Source: Agapanthus africanus (lineage: Eukaryota > Streptophyta > Magnoliopsida > Asparagales > Amaryllidaceae). Taken from it: DNA of 64,000 nt. Both the position numbers and the translations under genes were made by a program. The stretch covers positions 231,927,138-231,991,137 of the forward strand of contig JASDDO010000018.1 of the NCBI GenBank assembly GCA_030015575.1. Reading direction: 5' to 3'. This document shows positions 22,884-33,844 of the stretch, piece by piece (the stretch's first letter is position 1; each line of letters opens with the position of its first letter). The notes under the pieces were generated by a model. That model saw only the letters and a list, made by a program, of their open reading frames with translations. It was not told the origin of the DNA and did not search any database.

Positions 22884-23686
22884 TGTTAGTGTATATGCCC
22901 TAGGGGCCATTATTGTATCATACTAGCTTGTATATTACTTAATGGAAGCTTAGGATATTCACAGTTGTATTAACAGTCTTGCTCAATATAGTAGTATGCT
23001 ACTTGGTTTATATCTATCTTAATATGTGTATATGTTTCTTTTAGCATATCATGAATACATATTAATAGAGCCCATAGGATCTTGCTTGACTACCAGCGTT
23101 GTGATGGCAGTCACACTAGTGGGGGCTGGGTAGTCTACAAGCACATCCTTTTTCAGGTCCCTAGTCATAATATTATCGAGACAGGGCATCGATACTCCGG
23201 AGTAGACTAGTGTATACGCTTCTTGTCCTAGCGGGGGAGATGGTCTGTCCCACAGCCATTAGTACGTTGTAATGGAGATAGTATGCAGGTGCTCGTTGGG
23301 TTACGGGTACACCGGACAGGACATGTAGGGAACTGTTGGTTGGTATTATACCCATCATCAGTTAAAAGTTCCAAGGTGACATGAGTACAACATAGTCCGT
23401 AGACTTGACACTGCTGCTTCGCCTCGAGTGTGTTCTCACTGTTCTTAGATTGATACCCTACCACGGATCGACTGAGTCGTGCAAACAGGTAGCAGTTGGG
23501 TGCAGTCCCGAAGCACTTGGAGGCAATAGCGGTTAGATAGGATTCGTCACTCCCGGTATTGGGGTTGATATCGCGCTGTGTTTGGAGAGCCATTACGCAA
23601 GGTCCCTGGCCAGGGCAAGCGAGATTTACTGGTAGGTTTTCCGGTATCTTCTCAAGGTGTGATGGGCTTTACTCCGACACGACTTA
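22884..23686 (+). repeat. C: 3' LTR, left part (803 bp) up to D
   Basis: Starts TGTTAGTGTATATGCCC, as A's LTR does. It contains the palindrome CCCTGGCCAGGG (23604-23615). It is broken after CGACACGACTTA by D; the last five bases (ACTTA, 23682-23686) are the duplicated target. Confidence 0.92.
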
Positions 23687-25896
23687 TGTTGGAGATAGTG
23701 CCCTCAGAGTCAATTATTGGATCACAGGCACGTGATTGCAATGATTGAGGGAGGACCTATCCCGGTACGACAGTCTTACTCGAGATGATAGTATGCTATC
23801 TGGTTTACCTTTATCATCGTGTACTGCTTTAGGTGACCTGACAGGTCACTATTACACGTTGATAGAGCCCCTAGGATTCTTGCTTGACTGCCAGCAGTAT
23901 GAGGGCGATCATATACGTGAGAGCTGGGGTCTACAAGCATATCCTTAAAAGGTCCCTAGTCGTGGGAGTTTCGTGACAGGGCATCGATTCTCCAAAGTAG
24001 ACTAGTGTATACAGTCGAGACCCCGACGAGGGGCGGTGGCCGGTCTCACAAGCCACTGGTGTCAGTTGGTTCACCTAAGATGTATACAGGTGCTCATTGG
24101 GTTATGAGTACACCGGACAGGACTCGCCGGGAACATGCTAGTTGGTCTTATACCTGACGTCAGATAGCAGTTCCCAAGTGACATGTGTACAGGTTAGTTC
24201 ATCGACCTGGGGATCGTCATTTGTCTCGTGTGAGTTCCCACTGTGCTTTGATTACTACCCTACCACGGCTCAAAGGATTCGTGCAAACAGGTTTTAGTTG
24301 GGTACAGTCCCGAACCACATGGAGGCAGTGAGCGGATCTTCAGGGGTTCGTCTCTCTCGGTATTGGGGGTGAGGTCGCGCTGTGTCTAGGAGAGCCATTA
24401 CACGAAGTCCTTGGCCAAGGCAGGAGATTTACTGGTAGGTATTCCAGTAGTATATCAGGGTGTTCTGGGCTACACTCCGACACGACTTGTACCGCTTTTG
24501 GGGGTCTGACTTTTACCAACCCCCTAGGCCCGACATGCGATGCTCATAGACGAACGGACCGGACTGTACAGATATTGTCACTGACAGGCTCAGTAGGGTG
24601 TCAGGATGAGTTCGCTCATCGACGTCCCTTTTAGTCAATAGCTGATGGCCCGTTACGTATTGGCTTATACCTCTGACGTGCTAGTGGTTAAATCCACAGC
24701 CATTGTATTGACGAGTCTTTAGAGTCCACCACACTTTCTGTTACTCAGGCTTTTGGGCGAAACGCTGTAGAGGCCGTATGGAGATATGGCAGGGTCCGAT
24801 CAGATACGTGCGGTATTGCACGGATCAGGATCGGACGGTTTGTACTAGAGGCCGTATAGTTATATGGTAGGGTTCGATCTGATACGTGCGGTATTGCACG
24901 GATCAGGATCGGACGAACATTACTAGCCGGCTTTGGTTTAAGCCGGATACTAGTTTAGTACAGTGTAGATTTTGTCTTATTGCATTTGTATCCGGACGGA
25001 ATACAGATGCGGGTGTGTATGCACAGTATCGGGGTTTTCCTGTAATTTATTACGTGACCGGTTTTCTGGAGTTGCCAGTTTGCATTCCGTTCCGGCCGGT
25101 TTTCGTTTGTTCTTTCCCGGCCGGACTTTTCCGATGGAGGGGGGTTATTTGCAATTGTGCAAATAACATTTGTGGAGGGGGTTTCTTGCACTTGTATTCA
25201 TTATGATAAGCATTTTTTTTCATCCATAATGGTGCTTTAATGAGATTTGAGTGGGTATGGGTTTTAAGTATGGTTGATGTTTCTTTGCTTTATGGGTGTG
25301 GTCACCATTTCTATCTCCTACACTCACCTCCCTCTTGGATTTTACTTTGCCTCCTCCACCATTTCCATTTGATATTAGCCGGCCACAAATTTGGAAGAAG
25401 GGGAGAGAATGAGAGAATTTTTTTTGGTGTGGGAAATTAATCATTCATATCATTTTCCATTGCCACAAAAATCCCCAAGTTCATATCATCTTGATTCCTC
25501 CATCAAGGCAACCAAAACCCCAAATGAGACTAGCATCATCTACACTACATTCTACAGCATATCTTGGGCATGTCGACTTGCCAGCTTCATGCCCGAGTTG
25601 CCTCGGTATTGAGGTGGGAGCCCGTAAAAGAAACAGGTGATGTGGTGCCCTTCCGGCGAGGAGGCGACGACCGGAGTTTCCGCGAGGAGATCGGAGTGGA
25701 GATGAAGACCGGAGGACTCGGATCAGTCGGTATATCTCTTCCCTATCTTGTTACTTTGCTAGAACTAGTTTAATGGCCCGATCCGGGGTTTAGTGCGCGG
25801 TGGTGCCGGTTTGCAAAGTTCGCAAAATTAAAAGTTTATCACCGTTTCCGCATTTGGCCGTCGGATTGACGACCGGGGCGCCGCCGTGCACTTAAA
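23687..25896 (+). repeat. D: 5' LTR (2.21 kb)
   Basis: Starts TGTTGGAGATAGTGCCCTC and ends GTGCACTTAAA, with no CA at the end. It contains the palindrome CCTTGGCCAAGG (24409-24420), a 69-bp tandem duplication (24768-24836 and 24846-24914) with an internal hairpin, and CCGGCTT-TGGTTT-AAGCCGG (24927-24946). Its body aligns with type-A LTRs, although its first 100 bases differ. Confidence 0.93.
24768..24914 (+). repeat. D LTR: 69-bp tandem duplication carrying a nested hairpin
   Basis: Each copy starts TAGAGGCCGTAT and ends GATCGGAC; the period is 78 bp. Within a copy GTCCGATC (24794-24801) pairs with GATCGGAC (24829-24836), and inside it CGTGC pairs with GCACG around GGTATT. The second copy has GTTCGATC, still paired through G-U. 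The same duplication is in the 3' LTR (32709-32855). Confidence 0.85.
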
Positions 25897-25897
25897 G

Positions 25898-25910
25898 TGG
25901 TATCAGAGCC
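25898..25910 (+). other. D: primer binding site (initiator tRNA-Met)
   Basis: TGGTATCAGAGCC one base after the LTR, a perfect match to the site in A, B and E. Confidence 0.94.
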
Positions 25911-26110
25911 TCGCCATTAACTTCGTCTAGCTTCGTTTGATGTGTTTTGCATTTCCGATCGACCGAAATTCCAAAATCTACATTTTTTGGTAGCATCAGT
26001 TTCTGTTGAAAATTTTTGGTCTCGAAAATTTTTCAGGTTGTCTCAGAATGATGTGCAGAGAGTTCTAAGAACACTGGAAAAATTCGACAAGATGATCCCA
26101 CAGTAAGAGC

Positions 26111-26152
26111 GCGGATCCGCGGCCATTAACCTTTACTAGGCCGCGGATCCGC
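26111..26152 (+). other. D: GC-rich leader hairpin, perfect 14-bp stem
   Basis: GCGGATCCGCGGCC (26111-26124) pairs perfectly with GGCCGCGGATCCGC (26139-26152) around a 14-nt AT-rich loop, 201 nt after the primer site. The sequence is unlike A's or E's stems at the same place. Confidence 0.8.
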
Positions 26153-26348
26153 CGCAATAATGAGAGATCATGTGATCGTTTTTTTGCAGTGGGCTTGTAG
26201 GCTAAAAATAGGGGTTTTGGAATATTAAAATTGGGCCCAGAATTTCTGTGAGTGCTACAGTATTGCTTGGGGGCCCACTTGTTAATTTTTGATCGATCGG
26301 ATATTTTAAACACATTTTTTTTCACAGTATTTACATTATATCTGCGAC

Positions 26349-26426
26349 CGTGAATGTCACTTGATCGATAAATCCGGTCTAACTGCTATAGCCCGGTTAG
26401 ACGGATTTTCGAACGTGACTTTCACG
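26349..26426 (+). other. D: long CTATA-loop hairpin
   Basis: Outer arms CGTGAATGTCAC (26349-26360) and GTGACTTTCACG (26415-26426) pair at 11 of 12 positions. Inner arms AAATCCGGTCTAAC (26370-26383) and GTTAGACGGATTT (26396-26408) pair with a single bulge around a loop containing GCTATAGC. It corresponds to the CTATAYGT hairpin of the other elements. Confidence 0.75.
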
Positions 26427-27692
26427 TTGATGTTTTGTGTTTTTGCTGTGATGTTGCGGATCGGTCGTGGGGGTAGCCTGGATGCAATGCTAGTACAGTT
26501 TCTGTTGTATTATGCACATTTGATATTGCGGGGCGAGCGTCCGACATGTGGACTGCCGTCACTGCCTGATTGTATTATTCTTTTGGGGCACGACCTGGTT
26601 GCGGTCGATGTACCCGTTGTATGTATATTTTACTTTCTGTACTAGGATTGCCCCGCGGAGGGGTGCACGGATAGCCGGGTTCTAGAAGGCAACAAGCCCG
26701 CATCTCATGGCATTGAGACGGAGGGGGCTTCAGTCTGGAATTGGCGGGCTATTCGCCGCACTCGTAGGGGGTACAGGTTGACCCAGGAGGGGTGCCCAAG
26801 TTACCGGATTCCGTGAAGTGCTGGGTGGTCCATTCACGGTGCTGAAAGGGGCTGCCTCGCTTCAGGTTTTGGCGGGTGACTTGCCGCGCCCGTAGGGGTC
26901 TAGGTTTTCATTGCACAGGCTATCCACACGACCAGGGGAACGTCGGGTTTCAGTAGTGGCTCTGTGAAACCCGGGGATCCCAGATATCTGTATTGTTCTG
27001 TGATGCTGTACATTTCTGTGATGTTGCATTTTATTCACGCCTTGAGCGAAATACTATATATTGGTATATATATTAGTAGATGTTGTATATGTTTTTCATC
27101 CGCGCTAGTCCAGTCCCCGCTCTGCCGTTAGTTAGCTAACCTAACGGGTGATGACGGGACCCAGTGGCGAATGCGGATGGCATATACGTACATCAGTATA
27201 TTTTCGTTCTTTGTGGTGTGATCAATTGATGGGACTGCATTGATTCGGATCAATGCAAGATAAACAAACCTAATCTGATGTTGTTGGAACACTTTTCAAA
27301 AAGCTGTTATTGCAAGGACGTTCACTTTTGTTTTGCATCGTGGTATTCATTTGGAATATCCTGCTCCTCAGTCGACGAGGCAAGGGCCGAGATCCCTTCA
27401 CCGGGAGTGACCCCTTGGACAGAAGTTTGCGTCAGGACATTAACTTCACTATAGCCGATTACTTTTGCTTTGCATCGTGGTATTCATTTGGAATATCCTG
27501 CACCCCATTCTACGGGGAAAGAGCCGAGATCCCTTCACCGGGAGTGACCTCTTTAGTAAAGGTTTTCGTCACTATATTTTCTAAAAAGCTATCCGTTCCT
27601 TCAACGATATCAAGTTCATTACGTTAAAGGTTTTCGCCAGAAACCATTCGTAGCCCTCCGTCGTTTCATATGGGTAGTCAATAGTATTCAAG

Positions 27693-27902
27693 CTGTGTAT
27701 GTTGGCCAAAGTCAAGGCACAGTGATTGGTAGCTATTGGGTATTCATATGCAGCATAGATAGATGCGTTGGTTTGGGACAGTCGTACTGCCATTTTGGCC
27801 AAAGTCAAGGGTAGGTACGGGTGGATTCAAATTAACCTGGAGAATGACGGGTTGAACTTGACATGTGACTTATGATATGTTGGCCAAAGTCAAGGTCATA
27901 AG
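27693..27902 (+). repeat. D: three stem-loops sharing one core
   Basis: TTGGCCAAAGTCAAGG is identical in three copies (27702-27717, about 27795-27810, 27880-27895). Arms are CTGTG/CACAG (27693-27697/27718-27722), CGTACT/GGTACG (27783-27788/27814-27819, one G-U) and CTTATGA/TCATAAG (27869-27875/27896-27902). Against A, the first arm pair has changed CTATG/CATAG to CTGTG/CACAG, a two-sided change. Confidence 0.82.
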
Positions 27903-28175
27903 AGCATGGGGCAGAAATCACATCGGGAGTTTCAAAAGAACTGAAACTTGCCAGATATGCGCATACCTTCTGGAGTGTGATAGCGTGAGAGGATTCCGTC
28001 ACGTTATCATGCGATGATAGTTGGATCCCGATTCCCACTGATGAGTTGGTTTACTCCTCGGATGACCCCGACTAATTCTTCTTTCAGGTTTGGAGGAGAA
28101 TTTGAGGTACAGTGGGAGGTTTCCAGATTAGATAAATTGGTCACCATTCTGATCTTGGTTAGAGTGCACGCTGAG

Positions 28176-28201
28176 TGTTTCTTTTCTCTCTCTCTTGGCA
28201 G
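28176..28201 (+). promoter_or_regulatory. D: pyrimidine tract plus CAG, 3' splice-site-like
   Basis: GTGTTTCTTTTCTCTCTC, then TCTTGGCAG and GCGACCATT, matching A, B and E although the coding region behind it is dead. Confidence 0.45.
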
Positions 28202-31200
28202 CGACCATTGACCCGACCCTAAGACTATGACTCAGTGACAAAGTTGACCGAACCTTCTTAACACTGGCTTTTGGATTGTCAGAGTTGCAGACCTCATTGC
28301 CACTCCTACTTTTACCCTTTTCTCCAGGACACCCCGTATTACTACGAACGTCCACTTCCATTGGACAAAACCATCGTATGGTTAGATACGAACTCGAAGA
28401 AATTCGAGGATGGTTTCCGGTTCTGAAGAAAACGGATAGGATTATTCAGTTGTCTTTTCCTTTTTACCTTCCCTCAGGTTGCGAGTACTCCTTAGTTTAG
28501 GAGATAGTACACCTATTACGCAAATTGGATAGTCTTCTTCCAAACTTTAGGCTGGTGCCGACCGGTAGGGAATGAAGAAAACCAATTAGCCTAAACGGTG
28601 TGCAGAAGGTATTAAGATTAAGACAAAGCAAGGGATTAGTAAGAGGGCAAAGTAAATTGCGACTGATATTCACGACCAAACCAAGTATTTCTTCGCCAAT
28701 CCTAAATCACCTTTGTATTTCTCCAGGACACTCCGTATCACTACGAAGATCCACAGTTTATTGGATACTCCATCGTATGGTTATATACGAACTCGAAAGG
28801 AACTTGTTCCAGTTCGGGGATGGATTCTGGTCCAGGAGAAATAGGAATAAGGTTTATTCGGTTGTATTTTATCTTCACCTTCTCTCGCATTGCGAGTGCT
28901 CCTAGGATTAGGACAGTACACCCATTATGCTTATTGGATAGTCTTCTTCCAAACCATAGGCTGGTGCCGAACGGTAGGGAAGGAAGAAAACCAATTGGCC
29001 TAAAGGGGTGTGCAGAAGGTAATGACTAAAAGACATATAAAGGGATTTGGAGAGGTGGCAAAGAATTATACGGTTATAGTTGTGAATCTGGATAATGGTA
29101 GAGGCATTACTAAGAATACCAGGATACCCCATCGAAACATTTCAATGTTTCAGTTCAACTGTGTACTATTAAAAGAAAACTGATTTCCCGATTAGACACT
29201 TGCTCCAGGATATGTATTTACCAGGTTTGATTCTCACATCTGTATGGTTTTACAGATGATGAGTGGGAGTAAGTTATTGGGAATTGGGTGATCATCCTCA
29301 TTATATCGGGATTCGTTGTAATCGGTGATATTTGAGGAGATCACCTGGGCTGTTTGCCGGTCGGCAAATATTTGGTTTTGAATATCCGCTGTTGTGCACC
29401 AATTTCAAATTGATATATCTGTACGTCTATTTTCATAGAGTGAGATATACCTTTTGATATTATGTCGATGACATTTACCTATATCAGTGGATGGTTAGGT
29501 AAGGAGCATTAAACAGCGGTGTAATTATTCTTAACCATAAGTACAGTTTTCAACCTACGACACACAGTGAAAGAGTTGTAAGACTCGGCGGACTTATACA
29601 GAGTATTGTATGTTGTCCAGTGTCCATTAGGACAGAAGAGTTGGTCCTCATACTATATTCTGTTTACTTTTAACTTCTCTAGTTCTTAGACATGTGTTTC
29701 GTAGAAACACAGGGTCTAAGTTTTGAGGAGTTATAGGTATTTGAATAGAGTAGAGAACCAGGTGTAGCAAGTATCGGGATTCTTCAAAGTGATCGAAGAT
29801 ATAGATACTTGTGTATGGTATTCAGTTGATAGTAATGATAAAGAGAAATTGCTTCTCTTTCAGGTTACTCATAATTGGAAGCATTCCTAAGTTGAGTAAC
29901 GCTGATCGGCCTCTCTCCATTTAGTTGACATGCACTGGAGACAGCTGCATGATTTGAATCTGGTTCAATTAAATCAGTGCCTCTGGTTCTATATTGGATA
30001 TAGTACAGTTCATATCTTAACATTGTTAAGGTACGGGGAGTTGTCCGGCTTATGATTAAAACCAGACTCTGGATAACTCAAGGCACGTTTCTATAATGGC
30101 TGTTTGTGGGTTGACCCAGGCTATGACGAGGGTTGACTTTCTACCATAAGAAAGATCAATAGTGATATTGTTCTTGACTCGCCACAGTTTTAATAAAAAT
30201 GGTTTTTTTTCAAAAACAGTAGTGGGAGTATGGTAGAACTGGAAGTGATTCCAGAACCGCAAACGATTACTGAAGATTTGATAAGGAACCTAAAGATTCA
30301 ATCTGATTTGACATTCCATTGGCCACTCCGCAGATAAAGTGGGTAACTTCAGCCACCCGAGAGGTACTCCGGTAGCCTCAAGGACGGTGACAGGGAAGTT
30401 CTTGTTCACCCACACTTGCCATTGTTGTTGTTCCAGGCTGCGAGACCCGGCAGGAGGATGAGTATAGCGTCCTTCTAAACTAACTTTAGAAGTGTACGTC
30501 TATATGACTCTGCCAGAGGGTTGTCGTAGTCAGTGGGAGCAGCGGAAGCATTGGTGGACATCAGGCTTATGTCTATTTATAGACTAGAGCAGATATAGCG
30601 GAGATAGATCATCTATTTCTGATGTGACGGTCATAGGTTTGACTTCATCAGAATAGGGGATGGATCTGTTGAGAAGGTAGTAGGGTGTGATGTCCTGGTT
30701 TTGGATGACATACACAGAGTAGGAAAGGAAATTCCTATACTACGATCGGTTATTCTTTGGTCGCCACACAGTGGTTTCTCCAAAAGGGACTTGGACGTTA
30801 TATCAGACATACTGGTTACTAGATCTATGGTTTTAGATCTAGATTTGGGTGGTTTCCCAATCAGGGTACTTAGACAGCATTCTAAGAGTATTTAGAATGG
30901 ACGACTCCTGGCACGGTAGTGTACCTGCAGGTGATGGAGTCACCCTCTCTAAAGGTGTCTTATAGACTAAAGTAGAGAGGGATGTGCATGATTGGCAGAT
31001 CACTTGCTTAGGCAATTGAGTCAATCATGAGATGTCAAGTACCACACCAGATGTTGATCTTGCACTAGATGCAATAAGTTGATATTGATCCAATCCTGGA
31101 GGAATAGTCGGAAGCAGTTTTAAAACATAAGTGGATGTTCTAGGGATATGATAACGGCTGCCTCCTTTAGGAGACGGTTATCACTCCAAGCTTCCAAGGT

Positions 31201-31613
31201 GACATGGACGACAAGGAGGTTGTCAGAATTATAGTTTTCCTTCTGACGAGGGGCAGTATTCTGGACAGGTGATCCAAGGCAATACTGAGGGAGGCATGGC
31301 GCAGGATACTGATTAAGTTCAGTTGACGATACAGTCTAAGAAGTTTGGATTTGGAGTTCATTTATGAGCTCGGTCCCATCAGACATCCAGACATTCTATG
31401 ACAGGTATTGCTCATTTCGGGAGATGGCTTTCTCCACGAACTTGAGATATAGAGAGACATAGAAAGATACATCAGAGCGGATCCACTCGCTGAGGCTATT
31501 CCTCGAACGCAATAGTCTCGCAAACGAGCTTTGTGAGACTGACTTGTAGAGGAGTTGGGTGTTCGGTATCACACGGGCTGTGAGTATGCGACATCGCAAT
31601 AATTAGCCTTGAG
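28202..31613 (+). pseudogene. D: unrecognisable-to-relic gag-pol region
   Basis: The only alignable traces are at DNA level. Bases after 28201 follow E's N-terminal stretch (TTGACCGAACC). Segments near 28380 and 28780 resemble gag around (S)RIARYE (TTAGATACGAACTCGAAG) and lie in two tandem copies of about 399 bp (28319-28717 and 28718-29117, imperfect). TATAYTGACTC-like RT traces lie near 30480-30800. Traces of LKYLRRTRDMF and the RNase H DSSFQSDKDD segment lie near 31100-31260, and the tail reaches 31613. No frame is open. Short frames here (for example 28600-28905) look like chance. Confidence 0.7.
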
Positions 31614-31627
31614 TGCAAGTGGGAGAT
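31614..31627 (+). other. D: polypurine tract
   Basis: The purine-rich run ending in AAGTGGGAGAT, directly before the 3' LTR, is preserved although the coding region is not. Confidence 0.85.
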
Positions 31628-33839
31628 TGTTGGGGATAGTGCCCTCAGAGTCAATTATTGGATCACAGGCACGTGATTGCAATGATTGAGGGAGGACCTA
31701 TCCCGGTACGACAGTCTTACTCGAGATGATAGTATGCTATCTGGTTTACCTTTATCATCGTGTACTGCTTTAGGTGACCTGACAGGTCACTATTACACGT
31801 TGATAGAGCCCCTAGGATTCTTGCTTGACTGCCAGCAGTATGAGGGCGATCATATACGTGAGAGCTGGGGTCTACAAGCATATCCTTAAAAGGTCCCTAG
31901 TGGTGGGAGTTTCGAGACAGGGCATCGATTCGCCAAAGTAGACTAGTGTATACAGTCGAGACCCCGACGAGGGGCGGTGGCCGGTCTCACAAGCCACTGG
32001 TGTCAGTTGGTTCACCTAAGATGTATACAGGTGCTCATTGGGTTATGAGTACACCGGACAGGACTCGCCGGGAACATTCTAGTTGGTCTTATACCTGACG
32101 TCAGATAGCAGTTCCCAGGTGACATGTGTACAGGTTAGTTCATCGACCTGGGGATCGTCATTTGTCTCGTGTGAGTTCCCACTGTGCTTTGATTACTACC
32201 CTACCACGGCTCAAAGGAGTCGTGCAAACAGGTTTTAGTTGGGTACAGTCCCGAGCCACATGGAGGCAGTGAGCGGATCTTCAGGGGTTCGTCTCTCCCG
32301 GTATTGGGGGTGAGGTCGCGCTGTGTCTAGGAGAGCCATTACACGAAGTCCTTGGCCAAGGCTGGAGATTTACTGGTAGTTATTCCAGTAGTATCTCAGG
32401 GTGTTCTGGGCTACACTCCGACACAACTTGTACCGCTTTTGGGGGTCTGACTTTTACCAACCCCCTTGGCCCGACATGCGATGCTCATAGACGAACGGAC
32501 CGGACTGTACGGATATTGTCACTGACAGGCTCAGTAGGGTGTCAGGATGAGTTCGCTCATCGACGTCCCTTTTAGTCAATAGCTGGTGGCCCGTTACGTA
32601 TTGGCTTATACCTCTGACGTGCTAGTGGTTAAATCCACAGCCATTGTATTGACGAGTCTTTAGAGTCCACCACACTTTCTGTTACTCAGGCTTTCGGGCG
32701 AAACGCTGTAGAGGCCGTATGGAGATATGGCAGGGTCCGATCAGATACGTGCGGTATTGCACGGATCAGGATCGGACGGTTTGTACTAGAGGCCGTATAG
32801 TTATATGGCAGGGTTCGATCTGATACGTGCGGTATTGCACGGATCAGGATCGGACGAACATTACTAGCCGGCTTTGGTTTAAGCCGGATACTAGTTTAGT
32901 ACAGTGTAGATTTTGTCTCATTGCATTTGTATCCGGACGGAATACAGATGCGGGTGTGTATGCACAGTATCGGGGTTTTCCTGTAATTTATTACGGGACC
33001 AGTTTTCTGGAGTTGCCAGTTTGCATTCCGTTCCGGCCGGTTTTCGTTTGTTCTTTCCCGGCCGGACTTTTCCGATGGAGGGGGGTTATTTGCAATTGTG
33101 CAAATAACATTTGTGGAGGGGTTTCTTGCACTTGTATTCATTATGATAAGCATTTTTGTTTTTCATCCATAATGGTGCTTTAATGAGATTTGAGTGGGTA
33201 TGGGTTTTAAGTATGGTTGATGTTTCTTTGCTTTATGGGTGTGGTCACCATTTCTATCTCCTACACTCACCTCCCTCTTGGATTTTACTTTGCCTCCTCC
33301 ACCATTTCCATTTGATATTGGCCGGCCACAAATTTGGAAGAAGGGGAGAGAATGAGAGAATTTTTTTTGGTGTGGGAAATTAATCATTCATATCATTTTC
33401 CATTGCCACAAAAATCCCCAAGTTCATATCATCTTGATTCCTCCATCAAGGCAACCAAAACCCCAAATGAGACTAGCATCATCTACACTACATTCTACAG
33501 CATATCTTGGGCATGTCGACTTGCCAGCTTCATGCCCGAGTTGCCTCGGTATTGAGGTGGGAGCCCGTAAAAGAAACAGGTGATGTGGTGCCCTTCCGGC
33601 GAGGAGGCGACGACCGGAGTTTCCGCGAGGAGATCGGAGTGGAGATGAAGACCGGAGGACTCGGATCAGTCGGTATATCTCTTCCCTATCTTGTTACTTT
33701 GCTAGAACTAGTTTAATGGCCCGATCCGGGGTTTAGTGCGCGGTGGTGCCGGTTTGCAAAGTTCGCAAAATTAAAAGTTTATCACCGTTTCCGCATTTGG
33801 CCGTCGGATTGACGACCGGGGCGCCGCCGTGCACTTAAA
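31628..33839 (+). repeat. D: 3' LTR (2.21 kb)
   Basis: About 99% identical by eye to 23687-25896, including the 69-bp duplication (32709-32777, 32787-32855) and the palindrome CCTTGGCCAAGG (32350-32361). It ends GTGCACTTAAA and is followed by ACTTA, the target duplication. Confidence 0.93.
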
Positions 33840-33844
33840 ACTTA

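Larger units (their letters stand above)
25911..28175 (+). other. D: leader, about 2.3 kb, non-coding
   Basis: Keeps the leader structures despite coding decay: the GC-rich hairpin (26111-26152), the long CTATA-loop hairpin (26349-26426), an inverted repeat CGTTAGTTAGCTAACCTAACG near 27123-27143, a duplicated block (about 27321-27417 and 27459-27554) and the triple stem-loop run (27693-27902). The 34-nt invariant block of A, B, C and E is not recognisable here. Confidence 0.78.
23687..33839 (+). mobile_element. Element D: non-autonomous copia-derived LTR retrotransposon (10.2 kb), complete
   Basis: Two LTRs of 2210 and 2212 bp, primer site, leader, decayed coding region and polypurine tract, flanked by perfect 5-bp repeats ACTTA (23682-23686 and 33840-33844). 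I count roughly 25 differences between the LTRs by eye (about 1%), so the insertion is recent. Yet no frame over 110 codons in the interior matches a copia domain: gag, integrase, RT and RNase H survive only as DNA-level traces. It must have been copied by proteins supplied in trans. Confidence 0.92.

Noticed and set aside
25220-25773. Open frames in D's 5' LTR that recur in the 3' LTR (33156-33716)
   Set aside because: They recur only because the LTRs are about 99% identical; no family match and no conservation in other LTRs.
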